Assembly: GCA_934717745.1 (NCBI GenBank)
Contig: CAKUZB010000009.1
Coordinates: forward strand, 1 to 64,000
Length of the DNA: 64,000 nucleotides
DNA from: an uncultured Candidatus Melainabacteria bacterium
GTDB lineage: Bacteria; Cyanobacteriota; Vampirovibrionia; Gastranaerophilales; Gastranaerophilaceae
Direction: 5' to 3'
Shown: positions 8,911 through 18,549 of the stretch, piece by piece
Layout: the number at the start of each line of letters is the position of its first letter
Position numbering within the stretch: position 1 is the stretch's first letter
The notes under the pieces: generated by a model
Told to the model about the DNA's origin: nothing
Seen by the model: the letters and a program-made list of their open reading frames with translations, nothing else
Databases searched by the model: none
Program-made: the position numbers and the translations under genes

Positions 8911-9471
8911 ATGCTAAAGAAATTAACTTGTCTATTCTCCATTTTGATGATTTTTTCATCTGCGGTACTTGCAGATGAACTTGGTGCTGGGCAAGATTGG
9001 GCATCATTATCTCAAATGGAAAACGCTTGGGACGGACAAAAAATGATTAAAAATTCAGAATATGATGCTATTGTAAATGAATTAGAAAAAAGAAAAAATG
9101 CTAAAAAAATAAGAGCAAATAAAAGAGCAGGCGAAATGTTGATGAAAAATACTGAAATTACTGAATCAGACATGCTTGCTAAATTTGATGAGCAATATCC
9201 GTTATTAAACCTTACAGTGCCGTTAAAAATTGGAGATAAAGAAATTCCTGTCGGTCATTATAAAGTTGTTGGCGTAAAAGCAAATGGCAAAGTGTATTTG
9301 AACTTGTGTCAAGCATACAACGTTGTCGGTAGACTTACTGCTGTTGAAACAGAAGATGATTTTGATGAAAATGAAATTAATTTCGTAAAAATTGAGGACG
9401 TTGGCAATAATTTTTTAATGGTAAAATACGGTTCAATGAAATTTAATGCTTATGCTTATGCTCAATATTAA
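8911..9471 (+). CDS. Secreted protein of unknown function
   Basis: A 186-residue protein with a clear Sec signal peptide (MLKKLTCLFSILMIFSSAVLA, cut expected after ALA at about residue 21). The mature part has a charged helical segment (40-90) followed by a beta-rich C-terminal half, including LNLTVPLKIGDKEIPVGHY. That half resembles a small sandwich domain, but I cannot name the family. No cysteine pair is obvious apart from one in LNLCQAY. No Shine-Dalgarno is visible before the ATG. It lies between a divergent TPR gene and the ABC importer operon, with a 54-bp gap to the latter, so it may be cotranscribed with it. Confidence 0.7.
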   Translation: MLKKLTCLFSILMIFSSAVLADELGAGQDWASLSQMENAWDGQKMIKNSEYDAIVNELEKRKNAKKIRANKRAGEMLMKNTEITESDMLAKFDEQYPLLNLTVPLKIGDKEIPVGHYKVVGVKANGKVYLNLCQAYNVVGRLTAVETEDDFDENEINFVKIEDVGNNFLMVKYGSMKFNAYAYAQY

Positions 9472-9525
9472 AAATAAACAAATTGGGTTATAAAAATTTC
9501 TTTGATTTTGTGTTAATTTATTATC

Positions 9526-11367
9526 ATGAAACGAATTTTTTACGTAATTTTTATAATAATCATTTTACTTTTATTTTGTAAAGCGTGTATCAGAAAAGAT
9601 GTTTCTGATGAGCGAGAGTTTAAGCATGATGTTGTTAGAACAGAATCAACATTTACTTTTCCGGCAGACCCTAAAAATATAAATATTTTAGGCAAGGACT
9701 TGTTGCAATCTCAAGCACCTGTTGGAAAATTCGGTGGAAAGATGATTTTGTCTACAATTGGTGAAGGTCCAAAGACATTTAACCCTTTTACTTCAAAAGA
9801 TTCGACATCTTCAACAATGTCAGCGATGATGTTTGACGGTCTTTTCTCAACCTCGCCAAAAGACGGTAAAATTATTCCTCGTTTAGCAAAATCTTACGAA
9901 ACAAAAGACGGAATGACATACATTGTTCATATGCGTCATGGAATAAATTGGTCTGATGGTGAGCCGATAACCGCTGACGATGTTGTTTTTACGTGGAATA
10001 AAATTATTCTTGCAGGATTGGGAAACACTTCAATTCGTGATATGGTAACGATTGACGGAAAACTTCCAAAAGTTTATAAAGTCGATGATTACACTGTAAA
10101 ATTCGTTATTCCAAAACCTTTCTCACCTTTTGTAAGAATTTTATCAACTCAAATTGCACCAAAACATATTTTTGAATCTGTTGTAATGCAAGGTGCAAAA
10201 GAGTTTGATAGTTTTTATTCAACAAACACAGCCCCCGAATTATTTGTTACAAGCGGACCTTACCGTTTAAAAGAGTATCTTGCGGCTCAAAGAGTTGTTT
10301 TTGAAAGAAATCCGCAATATTACATGGTAAATAAGGAAAACAAAAAACTTCCGTATCTGGATAAGGTTATTTACTTGATTGTAGGCGATTTGAACAATGA
10401 AATTTTAAAATTTGAAGGTCATGAAATTGATGTAATTTCGCTAAGAGGTTCAAATGTTGCACCTTATAAGTTAAAAGAAGGCAAATCTGATTATAAAATT
10501 TACAATTTAGGCCCTGATACCGGAACTATGTTTGTTGTTTTAAACTTAAACAGACGCAAAAATTCTGAGGGTAATTATTACGTAAATCCTCAAAAGCAAT
10601 TTTGGTTTACAAACAAAAACTTTAGAACGGCTATTGATTATTCATTAGATAGAAAAAATATGGTTCAAAATATTGCAAATGGACTTGCAAAACCTTTGTT
10701 TACGCCGGAAAGTTTAAATTCAATATTTTTGAATAAGTCAATAAAAGGTCATGAAAGAAATCTTGCAAAAGCAAAACAAATTCTAACAGAGGGTGGATTT
10801 AAATTTGGTAAAAATAATAAATTGTATGACAAATTTAATAATCGTGTTGAATTTGATTTATATACAAATGCAGGTAATACAGAGCGTGAAGCAATCGGAG
10901 TTATGGTAAAACAAGATTTAGAAGATTTAGGAATGCATGTTAACTACAAGCCGATTGAATTTAATACTCTTGTTAACAAAATGACAACAACCCTTGATTG
11001 GGATATGATTATTATGGGACTTACCGGTTCTCCATTAGAACCTTATGACGGTAAAAATGTTTGGTCATCAATGGGGTCGTTGCATTTGTTTAATCAACGA
11101 ACAGAGTCGGGTCAAATTGAAGACAGGTATCCGTTTGAAATTCGTTTAGATGAAATATTTGAATCTGCACCTTTAAAATTGAATTTTGCAGAACAAAAGA
11201 AACTTTATGACGAGTATCAACAAATAATTTTTGACGAAAAACCAATAATTTATTTGTATTCTCCAATCAGAATTGTTGCTTTGAGAAAGAAATTTAAAAA
11301 TATCTATCCTTCGCAACTTTCCGGTATAACTTATAATATTGAAGAAATTTATGAGGATAAGAATTAA
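9526..11367 (+). CDS. ABC importer substrate-binding protein, family 5 (peptide/nickel type)
   Basis: A 613-residue extracytoplasmic binding protein of the SBP_bac_5 family (OppA/DppA/NikA). Its signature region near residues 110-160 includes LAKSYETKDGMTYIVHMRHG followed by WSDGEPITADDVVFTW. An N-terminal hydrophobic stretch (residues 4-18) with cysteines at 17 and 21 suggests membrane anchoring, though the lipobox is not canonical. It is the first gene of an importer operon; its stop and the next start share one base (TAATG at 11364-11368). Ligand is probably an oligopeptide, but family 5 also binds nickel, haem and sugars, so this is open. No ATPase gene follows. Confidence 0.9.
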   Translation: MKRIFYVIFIIIILLLFCKACIRKDVSDEREFKHDVVRTESTFTFPADPKNINILGKDLLQSQAPVGKFGGKMILSTIGEGPKTFNPFTSKDSTSSTMSAMMFDGLFSTSPKDGKIIPRLAKSYETKDGMTYIVHMRHGINWSDGEPITADDVVFTWNKIILAGLGNTSIRDMVTIDGKLPKVYKVDDYTVKFVIPKPFSPFVRILSTQIAPKHIFESVVMQGAKEFDSFYSTNTAPELFVTSGPYRLKEYLAAQRVVFERNPQYYMVNKENKKLPYLDKVIYLIVGDLNNEILKFEGHEIDVISLRGSNVAPYKLKEGKSDYKIYNLGPDTGTMFVVLNLNRRKNSEGNYYVNPQKQFWFTNKNFRTAIDYSLDRKNMVQNIANGLAKPLFTPESLNSIFLNKSIKGHERNLAKAKQILTEGGFKFGKNNKLYDKFNNRVEFDLYTNAGNTEREAIGVMVKQDLEDLGMHVNYKPIEFNTLVNKMTTTLDWDMIIMGLTGSPLEPYDGKNVWSSMGSLHLFNQRTESGQIEDRYPFEIRLDEIFESAPLKLNFAEQKKLYDEYQQIIFDEKPIIYLYSPIRIVALRKKFKNIYPSQLSGITYNIEEIYEDKN

Positions 11368-12338
11368 TGCAAATTTTGTTTTATATCTTAAAAAGAATAT
11401 TGCAAACGATTCCGTTATTGATTTTGGTATCAATAATCAGTTTCTTCATAATAAGATTAAGTCCTGTAGACCCGCTTGCAGAACTTAAATTAAATCCGTC
11501 AATTTCAAAAGAAACTTTAAAATCTGAAGAAATTCGCCTTGGATTAGATAAACCTTTACCGATTCAATATTTGAAATGGGCAAAAGGTTTTGTGCAAGGT
11601 GATTTGGGAGTTACAACTACCGGTGAAGAAGTTTCGGTAAAATTGGGGGAAAGAATACCAAACACATTACTTTTGACTCTTGTTGTAATCTTTTTGACTT
11701 GGTCTGTCGGAGTTCCACTTGGAATTTTGGCTGCGGTAAATTGGAAAACTCCTTTTGATAGAGTTTTGACAGTTATAACGAGTATCGGAATGGCAATTCC
11801 GTCGTTTTTCTTTGCAATTTTATTACTCATTTTTGCCGTAAAAACAGGTTGGTTTCCTGTTGGAGGCTTAACTTCTTATAACTTTAATGAAATGTCTTTA
11901 TTTTATCAAATTTTTGATGTTGCTCATCATTTGTTTTTGCCTGTAGTTGTACTGTTTACAATATCATTGGCGGGCTTACAACGTCAAATGAGAGCAAATT
12001 TGTTAGATGTTTTGGATAGTGATTATGTAAAATTTGCAAGGGCAAAGGGTTTGAGTGAGTTTAAAGTGATTTTTAAACATGCTTTAAGAAATGCGGTTAA
12101 TCCGATGATTACTCTTTTAGGTTTTGAATTTTCAGGACTTTTGTCAGGTGCTGCACTTACAGAATACGTGTTCCAATACCCTGGACTTGGAAGATTAATT
12201 CTTGAAGCCGTAATGAAATCTGATATTAATTTGGTTATGGCATCATTGATGATTGGTGCAATTATGTTGGTTGTTGGTAATTTAATTGCTGATATATTGT
12301 TGATTCTTACAGACCCTCGAATTAGGGCAAAGGCTTAG
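11367..12338 (+). CDS. ABC transporter permease, OppB/DppB type
   Basis: A 323-residue inner-membrane permease (BPD_transp_1 family) with about six membrane helices. The N-terminal segment FIIRLSPVDPLAELKLNPS is typical of OppB, which has a helix, a periplasmic domain and then the core. The cytoplasmic EAA loop is recognisable at DYVKFARAKGLSEFKVIFKH, followed by ALRNAVNPMITLLG. It should form a heterodimer with the next gene product and pass substrate delivered by the binding protein. Start overlaps the preceding stop by one base; the next gene is 10 bp away. Confidence 0.93.
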   Translation: MQILFYILKRILQTIPLLILVSIISFFIIRLSPVDPLAELKLNPSISKETLKSEEIRLGLDKPLPIQYLKWAKGFVQGDLGVTTTGEEVSVKLGERIPNTLLLTLVVIFLTWSVGVPLGILAAVNWKTPFDRVLTVITSIGMAIPSFFFAILLLIFAVKTGWFPVGGLTSYNFNEMSLFYQIFDVAHHLFLPVVVLFTISLAGLQRQMRANLLDVLDSDYVKFARAKGLSEFKVIFKHALRNAVNPMITLLGFEFSGLLSGAALTEYVFQYPGLGRLILEAVMKSDINLVMASLMIGAIMLVVGNLIADILLILTDPRIRAKA

Positions 12339-12348
12339 GGGGACTGGC

Positions 12349-13416
12349 ATGATTAAAGATATTTTTAACGGTATATTTAAAGATAAATTCGCAACTTTAG
12401 CCTTTTTTGTTTTGGTGTTTATATACGTATGCCTATTTTTCGCAGAATTTATTGCACCATATTCAAAGGATTATAGTGATAGAGAATTGTCTTATGCTCC
12501 GCCATCACCGATATTTACGATTGATGAAAATGGAAAATTTTCAAAACCTTATACATACAATTATAAACGAACTTATGATGCCGATTTAATGCAAACAATT
12601 TTTAAATTGGATAGAAGTAAAAAATATTATATAAAATTTCTGGCAAGAGGTGAAGAATACGTATTTTTAGGCTGTTTGAGAATGGATAGACATTTGATTT
12701 CAGTTGATAATGGCGGAAAACTTTATCTTTTAGGTGCTGATATAAACGGTCGTGATGTATTTTCAAGACTTTTGTATGGTGGTAGAATTTCTATGACAAT
12801 AGGCTTTTTAGCCTTAATAGTTTTGTTCCCGATAGGGTTAATTTATGGAGGAATTTCAGGGTATTTTGGCGGAGTTGTCGATGTTTTAATGATGAGATTT
12901 GCTGAGGCGATAATGTCTATTCCAAGTTTTTATTTACTTATTATTCTTGCCGCAATTCTTCCGTCGAATATGACAAGTACGCAAAGACTTATTTTAATTG
13001 TTGTAATTCTTGCGATGATTGGCTGGGCGGGTTTTGCCAGAGTTGTAAGAGGTATGGTTTTGTCAGTTAAAAATCAAGATTTTGTTCAATCTGCAAAAAT
13101 GATTGGTGCTTCAGATTGGAGAATTATTATCAAAGAAATTTTGCCTCAAACAACAAGTTACGTTATTGTTGCGATGACTTTGTCTGTTCCAAGTTACATT
13201 CTTTCCGAAAGCGGATTGAGTTTTTTAGGATTGGGTATTCAACAACCTGATGCAAGTTGGGGTAATATGCTAAAAGAGGCTCAAGAATACATAAATATTT
13301 TGTATCGACCTTGGCTTTTAACTCCCGGATTTTTAATTTTTGTTGCAGTCTTATCATTTAATCTAATAGGTGATACAATAAGAGATGTATTAGACCCAAA
13401 AAGTAAAGTAAGATAG
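12349..13416 (+). CDS. ABC transporter permease, OppC/DppC type, with periplasmic insertion
   Basis: A 355-residue partner permease. Membrane helix 1 is at 14-36. A loop of roughly 100 residues follows, then LLGADINGRDVFSRLLYGGR (the OppC 'GTD..GRD' motif) at about 126, and five more helices. The EAA loop is at DFVQSAKMIGASDWRIIIKE. The loop between helix 1 and the GRD motif is about 60-70 residues longer than in E. coli OppC, with a beta-rich charged sequence (SKKYYIKFLARGEEYVF); longer versions are known in some lineages. GGGGGAC lies just before the ATG. It is cotranscribed with the upstream permease and with mgtC 9 bp downstream. Confidence 0.92.
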   Translation: MIKDIFNGIFKDKFATLAFFVLVFIYVCLFFAEFIAPYSKDYSDRELSYAPPSPIFTIDENGKFSKPYTYNYKRTYDADLMQTIFKLDRSKKYYIKFLARGEEYVFLGCLRMDRHLISVDNGGKLYLLGADINGRDVFSRLLYGGRISMTIGFLALIVLFPIGLIYGGISGYFGGVVDVLMMRFAEAIMSIPSFYLLIILAAILPSNMTSTQRLILIVVILAMIGWAGFARVVRGMVLSVKNQDFVQSAKMIGASDWRIIIKEILPQTTSYVIVAMTLSVPSYILSESGLSFLGLGIQQPDASWGNMLKEAQEYINILYRPWLLTPGFLIFVAVLSFNLIGDTIRDVLDPKSKVR

Positions 13417-13424
13417 GTGAAATT

Positions 13425-14126
13425 ATGATACAATATACCATAAGTTTAATGACCGCAATAGTTTTAGGCTTTGCATTAGGTCTTGAAAGAGAATTAACAA
13501 ATAAACAAGCAGGATTAAGAACTCACATTTTTGTTTGCTTAGGTTCTTGTATTTTTACATTGCTTTCCATTCATGGTTTTCCAACGTTTGCTTATGGTGA
13601 TAATGTAGTTGTCGCAAATGCAACAGGGGTAAGAGATACCGCACGTATTGCGGCTCAAATTGTAACAGGTATCGGTTTTATCGGTGCAGGTACTGTAATG
13701 AGAAACGGTTCAACAGTTCATGGACTTACTACTGCGGCGACTTTGTGGCTTGCTGCGGGTATTGGTATGGCTTGTGGTTGCGGACATTATGATATTGCAA
13801 TAATTTCAACCGTTTTATGCGTTCTTGTTTTAATTTGTGTAAAATGGATTGAAAGAAATATTTTGGCAAGAAGAAAAGTTGTTAATAAACGTTTAAGATT
13901 GTCTTTAAAATGCGACAAAAGTAATGTAAATGATATTCAAAATTATATTATCAAAGAATTTCCATACTTAAACGAAATTAAAAAAGTTGATTCAGACGGC
14001 GAAAACGAGGCTAAAATTGTTGCGGTTATTACTGTAAAAGACAACAATCCGCTTCAATGTTTATATAAAGAAGTTGAAAAAGTAGATGGTATTAAAACTA
14101 TTTCTATAAGAGAGGCAGATGAGTAA
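13425..14126 (+). CDS. MgtC/SapB family membrane protein
   Basis: A 233-residue protein of the MgtC family (PF02308). It has four to five membrane helices in residues 1-143 with the family motifs GLERELTNKQAGLRTH and GFIGAGTVMRNGSTVHGLTT. A soluble C-terminal domain of about 85 residues with an ACT-like pattern follows. MgtC proteins are linked to growth at low magnesium and to regulation of ATP synthase or cation homeostasis; the biochemical activity is debated. It sits inside the importer operon and overlaps the following TPR gene by 8 bp, so translation is probably coupled. Confidence 0.9.
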   Translation: MIQYTISLMTAIVLGFALGLERELTNKQAGLRTHIFVCLGSCIFTLLSIHGFPTFAYGDNVVVANATGVRDTARIAAQIVTGIGFIGAGTVMRNGSTVHGLTTAATLWLAAGIGMACGCGHYDIAIISTVLCVLVLICVKWIERNILARRKVVNKRLRLSLKCDKSNVNDIQNYIIKEFPYLNEIKKVDSDGENEAKIVAVITVKDNNPLQCLYKEVEKVDGIKTISIREADE

Positions 14127-15429
14127 AAATAGAGCCATAATTCGTTTTGACGGAAATGCGAAAGATTACTGGAAGACATTTTTTACAACACTTTTTATTG
14201 TTGTAATGTTCGTTATATTGAACATTTTTTATATGATTCATACTATTTTAAAAGGAGATGCAAATCCCAGAAAAAGTAATGTAGATGCTGTTTTTGAGTC
14301 TTATCTTGTAGATATTTTAATTGACAAAAATAATCAATTTGCAAAAACTTACCCGAAAAATTATGCGGTAAATATGCGTTTGGGTATTTTGTACAGTTAC
14401 AAAAGAGATTATATTTCCGCAGAAAAGGAATTTAAAAATTCTATAGAAAAATCTTTGTCTTATGATTATGCACCAAGTTATCAACTTGCAAAACTTTATG
14501 TAAAAATGGACAGGTTGCAAGAAGCACAAGAAATAATGGATAAAATTGGTGAAAAACCAAACAAAAAATTGATAAGATTTAAAGGAGATGTCTATACTTT
14601 GTTAGGCGATTCTTATTTTAATCAAGGATATTACGCACTTGCAGCGATAAAATATGATAAGGCGATTTCTTATTATAACGTAATTAATTTTAAAGATAAG
14701 AAGGTTGTAAAAGAAAGATTTGTAAATTCTTGTATTGCACTTGCTGACAAGTTTGTTGAAATAGGAAAAATTGATGAAGCAATAATGACTTTGGAAAAAG
14801 CCTATAACTTGAAGCCAAAGTTGATTTCAATAAATTATAAATTAGGACTTTTATATATGGATAATGACCCTTATAAGGCTTATGAGTTGTTATCTTTTGT
14901 TCACAAAAAATCTCCACAATCAATGAATTACGATGTTTATTTCGATTTAATAAATAAATTGGCTAATATTGAAGACTCTAAAGGTAATTCAACAGAGGCA
15001 GAACTTTATAGAAAAAGAGCAAAATATTATAAAACATTTGTTAAAAATAATTTGCTATATGACAAAGATTTGTTTGTTTCTGTCAATAAAATCGACGTAA
15101 ATACTGACATTGCCGCTCAAGAGTACATTGTAAACGTACAATTTACTTTGCAAAACAATTCAGGTTTAGATATTGAAAATTTATCAATCAAAGCAGTGTT
15201 TAAAGACGGTAATAAAGTTTTTCAAACTTTAACTCAAAAAATCTTTGATGAAACAAGAGTTTTTGAAGCCGGAACTGTAACTCCACCAATTTCAATAAGT
15301 GCTTCGGAATCTTATAACGGAACAAATAAAAAGGATAACTTGTCTGTAGATATTTATGCTTACAAATATCCGAAATATCAGGTGAAATTATTCTCAGATT
15401 CGGTTAAAAAACCGGAGGTTATTGAATAA
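14119..15429 (+). CDS. Membrane-anchored TPR protein with C-terminal beta domain
   Basis: A 436-residue protein with one N-terminal membrane helix (residues 18-45, TLFIVVMFVILNIFYMIHTI). TPR-like units run from about 75 to 305, for example DYAPSYQLAKLYVKMDRLQEA. The C-terminal domain of about 110 residues (325-430) is beta-rich (EYIVNVQFTLQNNSGLDIEN) and resembles an Ig-like or FxLYD-type fold. The protein likely projects outside the cytoplasm. Its start lies within the end of the MgtC gene. The end overlaps the convergent U32 gene by 11 bp. The partner protein is unknown; it may belong with the importer. Confidence 0.8.
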   Translation: MSKNRAIIRFDGNAKDYWKTFFTTLFIVVMFVILNIFYMIHTILKGDANPRKSNVDAVFESYLVDILIDKNNQFAKTYPKNYAVNMRLGILYSYKRDYISAEKEFKNSIEKSLSYDYAPSYQLAKLYVKMDRLQEAQEIMDKIGEKPNKKLIRFKGDVYTLLGDSYFNQGYYALAAIKYDKAISYYNVINFKDKKVVKERFVNSCIALADKFVEIGKIDEAIMTLEKAYNLKPKLISINYKLGLLYMDNDPYKAYELLSFVHKKSPQSMNYDVYFDLINKLANIEDSKGNSTEAELYRKRAKYYKTFVKNNLLYDKDLFVSVNKIDVNTDIAAQEYIVNVQFTLQNNSGLDIENLSIKAVFKDGNKVFQTLTQKIFDETRVFEAGTVTPPISISASESYNGTNKKDNLSVDIYAYKYPKYQVKLFSDSVKKPEVIE

Positions 15430-17170
15430 AAATTTGCATTTGACAGTTTTTGCAATCAAATTTTAATTTGTATTTTTGATTTTTTTCGTCAATCAAATAC
15501 AGGTTGACAGGTTTTTTACACATATTAAACGCATATTTTAAGCAATGTTTTGTTGTCATTAGCGGTTTATCCTTAATTGAAGCACCACTTTCGATTGTTT
15601 TTTCTGTAATTTTGCAACCACATTTTTCGTAAAATGCTTTTGCAAATTTGTTGTGTACATTTGCTCTAAAATCCATTTCTGAGTACGGAAATTTTGCATA
15701 GTGCAAAGATTCCTGTTTTTGAATTTTGTATTTTTTTAACCTTTCGTCCATTAGTTTTTGGAATAAATTTCTGCGTAACTCATTTATTTGTGAAATTGGC
15801 AAAAAGGGTAATTTTGATGCGTTTATTGAAATTTTTTTGCAATAAAAATCACTTTCATTTGATTTTTTTAATTGTTTTTCAAAATTTTGAGCCATTTTTT
15901 CTTGATTATTTGCAAATTCTGAGGAATTTATCTCAATAAAAACCGTATTTTTATCCTCGTCAGTTGCAATAATTTTATCGTTTTGAATTTCAATGTTGAC
16001 TTGAATTTGTCTTTTAGTTTTTGAAATTTTTAATTGTTTTTCAAATTCCGAATCGAAATTTCTAAAAATAGTCATACCAACTTTTATTCCTGCCATTTTG
16101 TTTGGATAAATTTTATCTCCGTCAACTCTGTTTACCAAACAGCCGGAATTATTGAAGTATAAGCCGTCTTGTGCATGAAGATTATGGTTTTTTAGTGTGA
16201 AATAATTTTCCCCAACTTTTTCGACCTTGCCAATTTTTTCTCCAATAGATTTTGGTGTATCAAAATTAAAAATTTCATTACGTTTTTCTAAGAAATAATC
16301 TGTAAAACCTCTGTTAAAGGATTTTTTTACATTAGGTTCAAAATCTAAAAATACTTTACCTGAAGAACTTTTTTTGCTTATTTTATCTAATTTTTGTCTA
16401 TAGTATGCAACTACATTTTTTATATATGAAACATCTTTTAGTCTGCCCTCAATTTTGAATGATGTAACACCGGATTTAACGAGTTTTTCAAGATGTTTTT
16501 CTGCATTAAAATCTTTTAGCGAAAGCAAATGTTTGTTTTCTGCTATAATTTTACCGTTTTCATCAACCAAAGTGTATAATTTTCTGCAAGGTTGAGCACA
16601 TTCACCTCTGTTTGCCGAACGTCCTCCAATTGCTTGGCTCAAATAACATTGACCACTATAACTTACGCATAAAGCACCGTGAATAAATGTTTCTATTTCA
16701 GTTTTTACATTGTTGCAGATGTTATTAATTTCTTCTAATGAGGTTTCTCGTGCGATAACAACTCGATTTAAGCCAATTTCATCAAAAAATTTTATTTTTT
16801 CAAGATTTCGATTATCACATTGGGTACTTGCATGTAGCGGAATTGGAGGTATCTCATTGTTTATCGCTAATTCAATAAGCCCTAAATCTTGAATGATAAT
16901 TCCGTCAACACCAATTTCATAGAGTTTTTTTATCAAATCTTTTGCTTGCAAAATCTCTTTATCATCAAGAATAGTATTAATTGTGCAGTAAATTTTCACA
17001 TAAAATTTATGAGCATAATCAACAATTTCTTTAATGTCTGCAAGCGAATTTGAAGCGTTTTGTCTTGCTCCAAACATATTTGCACCAATATAAACAGCAT
17101 CTGCACCGTAATTAATGGCAGAAATCGCACATTCTTTGTTTTTTGCAGGTGCAAGAAGTTCTGTTTTCAT
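15419..17170 (-). CDS. Peptidase U32 family protein (RNA hydroxylase-like)
   Basis: A 583-residue U32-family protein. The signature is visible at about 160-205: ETFIHGALCVSYSGQCYLS followed by GGRSANRGECAQPCRKLY, whose four cysteines are expected to hold an iron-sulfur cluster. A middle domain (about 330-500) looks like the DUF3656-type insertion of the longer members. Characterised relatives (E. coli RlhA and TrhP) hydroxylate 23S rRNA C2501 or tRNA uridine-34 and are not proteases; length and the inserted domain favour the RlhA type. The start overlaps the stop of the decarboxylase gene by one base (TAATG on the minus strand), so the two form an operon. Confidence 0.88.
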   Translation of the reverse strand: MKTELLAPAKNKECAISAINYGADAVYIGANMFGARQNASNSLADIKEIVDYAHKFYVKIYCTINTILDDKEILQAKDLIKKLYEIGVDGIIIQDLGLIELAINNEIPPIPLHASTQCDNRNLEKIKFFDEIGLNRVVIARETSLEEINNICNNVKTEIETFIHGALCVSYSGQCYLSQAIGGRSANRGECAQPCRKLYTLVDENGKIIAENKHLLSLKDFNAEKHLEKLVKSGVTSFKIEGRLKDVSYIKNVVAYYRQKLDKISKKSSSGKVFLDFEPNVKKSFNRGFTDYFLEKRNEIFNFDTPKSIGEKIGKVEKVGENYFTLKNHNLHAQDGLYFNNSGCLVNRVDGDKIYPNKMAGIKVGMTIFRNFDSEFEKQLKISKTKRQIQVNIEIQNDKIIATDEDKNTVFIEINSSEFANNQEKMAQNFEKQLKKSNESDFYCKKISINASKLPFLPISQINELRRNLFQKLMDERLKKYKIQKQESLHYAKFPYSEMDFRANVHNKFAKAFYEKCGCKITEKTIESGASIKDKPLMTTKHCLKYAFNMCKKPVNLYLIDEKNQKYKLKFDCKNCQMQIFIQ

Positions 17171-18102
17171 TATTGTATGCTCGCAAAATATTCAATAGTT
17201 TTTTTCAAGCCGTCTTCTAATTTTACTTTAGGTTCATAACCTAAAATTTCTTTTGCTTTTGTTAAATCCGGTTTGCGTTTTATAGGGTCGTCTGATGGTA
17301 ATGGTTTATGAATTATTTTTGAGTTGGAATTTGTTAATTTAATAACAAGTTCTGCAAGTTCTAAAATTGTAAATTCGCTGTCATTACCAACATTTATCGG
17401 TTCAAAATAGTTGTCCTTGTTCATCAATGCTACCATACCATTAAGTAAATCGTCAACATAGCAGAATGAACGAGTTTGTGAACCGTCGCCGTAAATTGTT
17501 ATATCTTCATTTTTTAATGCTTGAACAATGAAATTTGAAACAACTCTGCCGTCGTGTTCAGCCATATTTGGTCCATAAGTGTTAAATATTCGGATAATTC
17601 TTGTGTCAACATTATTTTGACGGTGATAATCCATCATTAATGTTTCTGCTACACGTTTACCCTCATCATAGCAACTTCGAATGCCAATAGGGTTTACGTT
17701 TCCCCAGTATTCTTCTTTTTGTGGGTGAATAAGAGGGTCGCCATAAACTTCGCTGGTCGATGCTTGTAAAATTCTTGCTTTTACTCGTTTTGCAAGACCT
17801 AGTAGGTTTGTAACACCAATAACACTGGTTTTGATTGTTTTTATAGGATTGTATTGGTAATGAATAGGACTTGCCGGACAAGCAAGATTATAAATTTGGT
17901 CGGCTTCAACAAGAAGTGGCTCTGTAATATCGTGTCGAATAAGTTCAAAATGTTTGTTATCCAGTAAATGTTCAATATTTTTTTTAGAGCCGGTAAAAAA
18001 GTTATCTAAACAAATAACATATTCGCCTTGGTTTAATAGTTTTTCGCATAAATGAGAGCCAATAAACCCTGCTCCGCCTGTTACTAGTATTGTTTTGGTC
18101 AT
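17170..18102 (-). CDS. UDP-glucuronate decarboxylase (UDP-xylose synthase) family NAD-dependent epimerase
   Basis: A 310-residue extended short-chain dehydrogenase. The NAD-binding GGAGFIGSHLCEKL is at 8-21, and the catalytic pair sits in CYDEGKR (YxxxK). PASPIHYQYNPIKTIKTSV and FNTYGPNM match the UXS family, which converts UDP-glucuronate to UDP-xylose. A C-terminal segment (PDLTKAKEILGYEPK) is also typical. It would supply a pentose donor for the surface polysaccharide glycosyltransferases encoded nearby. AAGAGGA lies upstream of the ATG. The related dTDP-glucose dehydratase is the main alternative but the sequence fits UXS better. Confidence 0.88.
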   Translation of the reverse strand: MTKTILVTGGAGFIGSHLCEKLLNQGEYVICLDNFFTGSKKNIEHLLDNKHFELIRHDITEPLLVEADQIYNLACPASPIHYQYNPIKTIKTSVIGVTNLLGLAKRVKARILQASTSEVYGDPLIHPQKEEYWGNVNPIGIRSCYDEGKRVAETLMMDYHRQNNVDTRIIRIFNTYGPNMAEHDGRVVSNFIVQALKNEDITIYGDGSQTRSFCYVDDLLNGMVALMNKDNYFEPINVGNDSEFTILELAELVIKLTNSNSKIIHKPLPSDDPIKRKPDLTKAKEILGYEPKVKLEDGLKKTIEYFASIQ

Positions 18103-18431
18103 AAAATCCTCTTTTGTTTATATTTTATCATAAATATTTATAATTATAATTTTTAAAAAGAGGTTATAAAGGTAAAAATGTTTTAAAACATTAATTTTGT
18201 TAAATTTCAGTAAAAATTCCGAAAAATACCATGCCTACATGGTTGCAATAGATTTTTGCTAATTCTTAACAAAACTTATGTAAAATTTTTAAGAATAAGT
18301 GTAGAAGTTTGCAAAATCGGTGATAGTAAAGAAAAGGGGAATTTTAACAAAAATAAATGTAAAAAGATTGTCATGTTTCAATAAAATTAGGACTTTTTTA
18401 TTTTTTAGTGTTTTATAATATAGGTATAAAT
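18103..18431. other. Non-coding stretch between divergent glycan genes
   Basis: About 330 bp without a credible gene. It contains a small perfect hairpin (ACCATG-CCTA-CATGGT, 18228-18243) and an 8-bp inverted repeat ATTCTTAA/TTAAGAAT (18262-18269 and 18289-18296). A good -10 (TATAAT, 18414-18419) precedes the structured leader that follows. No convincing -35 accompanies it. Confidence 0.5.
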
Positions 18432-18549
18432 AATCTTGGGAGCGGGGTTAGTTCCTCGTATTTATATGATAGTTGTACATCACTCACTTTTGGCTTAATC
18501 GAAAAATTTCGATTTGCCGAAAGGTCGAAGTGGTCGTTATTTTTTATTT
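18432..18549 (+). ncRNA. Candidate structured RNA leader upstream of glycosyltransferase
   Basis: The first hairpin is GCGGGG-TTAGTT-CCTCGT (18442-18459), using two G-U pairs. A long interrupted stem then nests CACTT (18484-18488), GGC (18492-18494) and AATCGAAA (18497-18504). These pair with TTTCGATT (18507-18514), GCC (18516-18518) and AAGTG (18528-18532). A T-rich run follows (18537-18549). I cannot match it to a known family; it may be a leader or a short independent RNA ending in a terminator. Confidence 0.4.
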
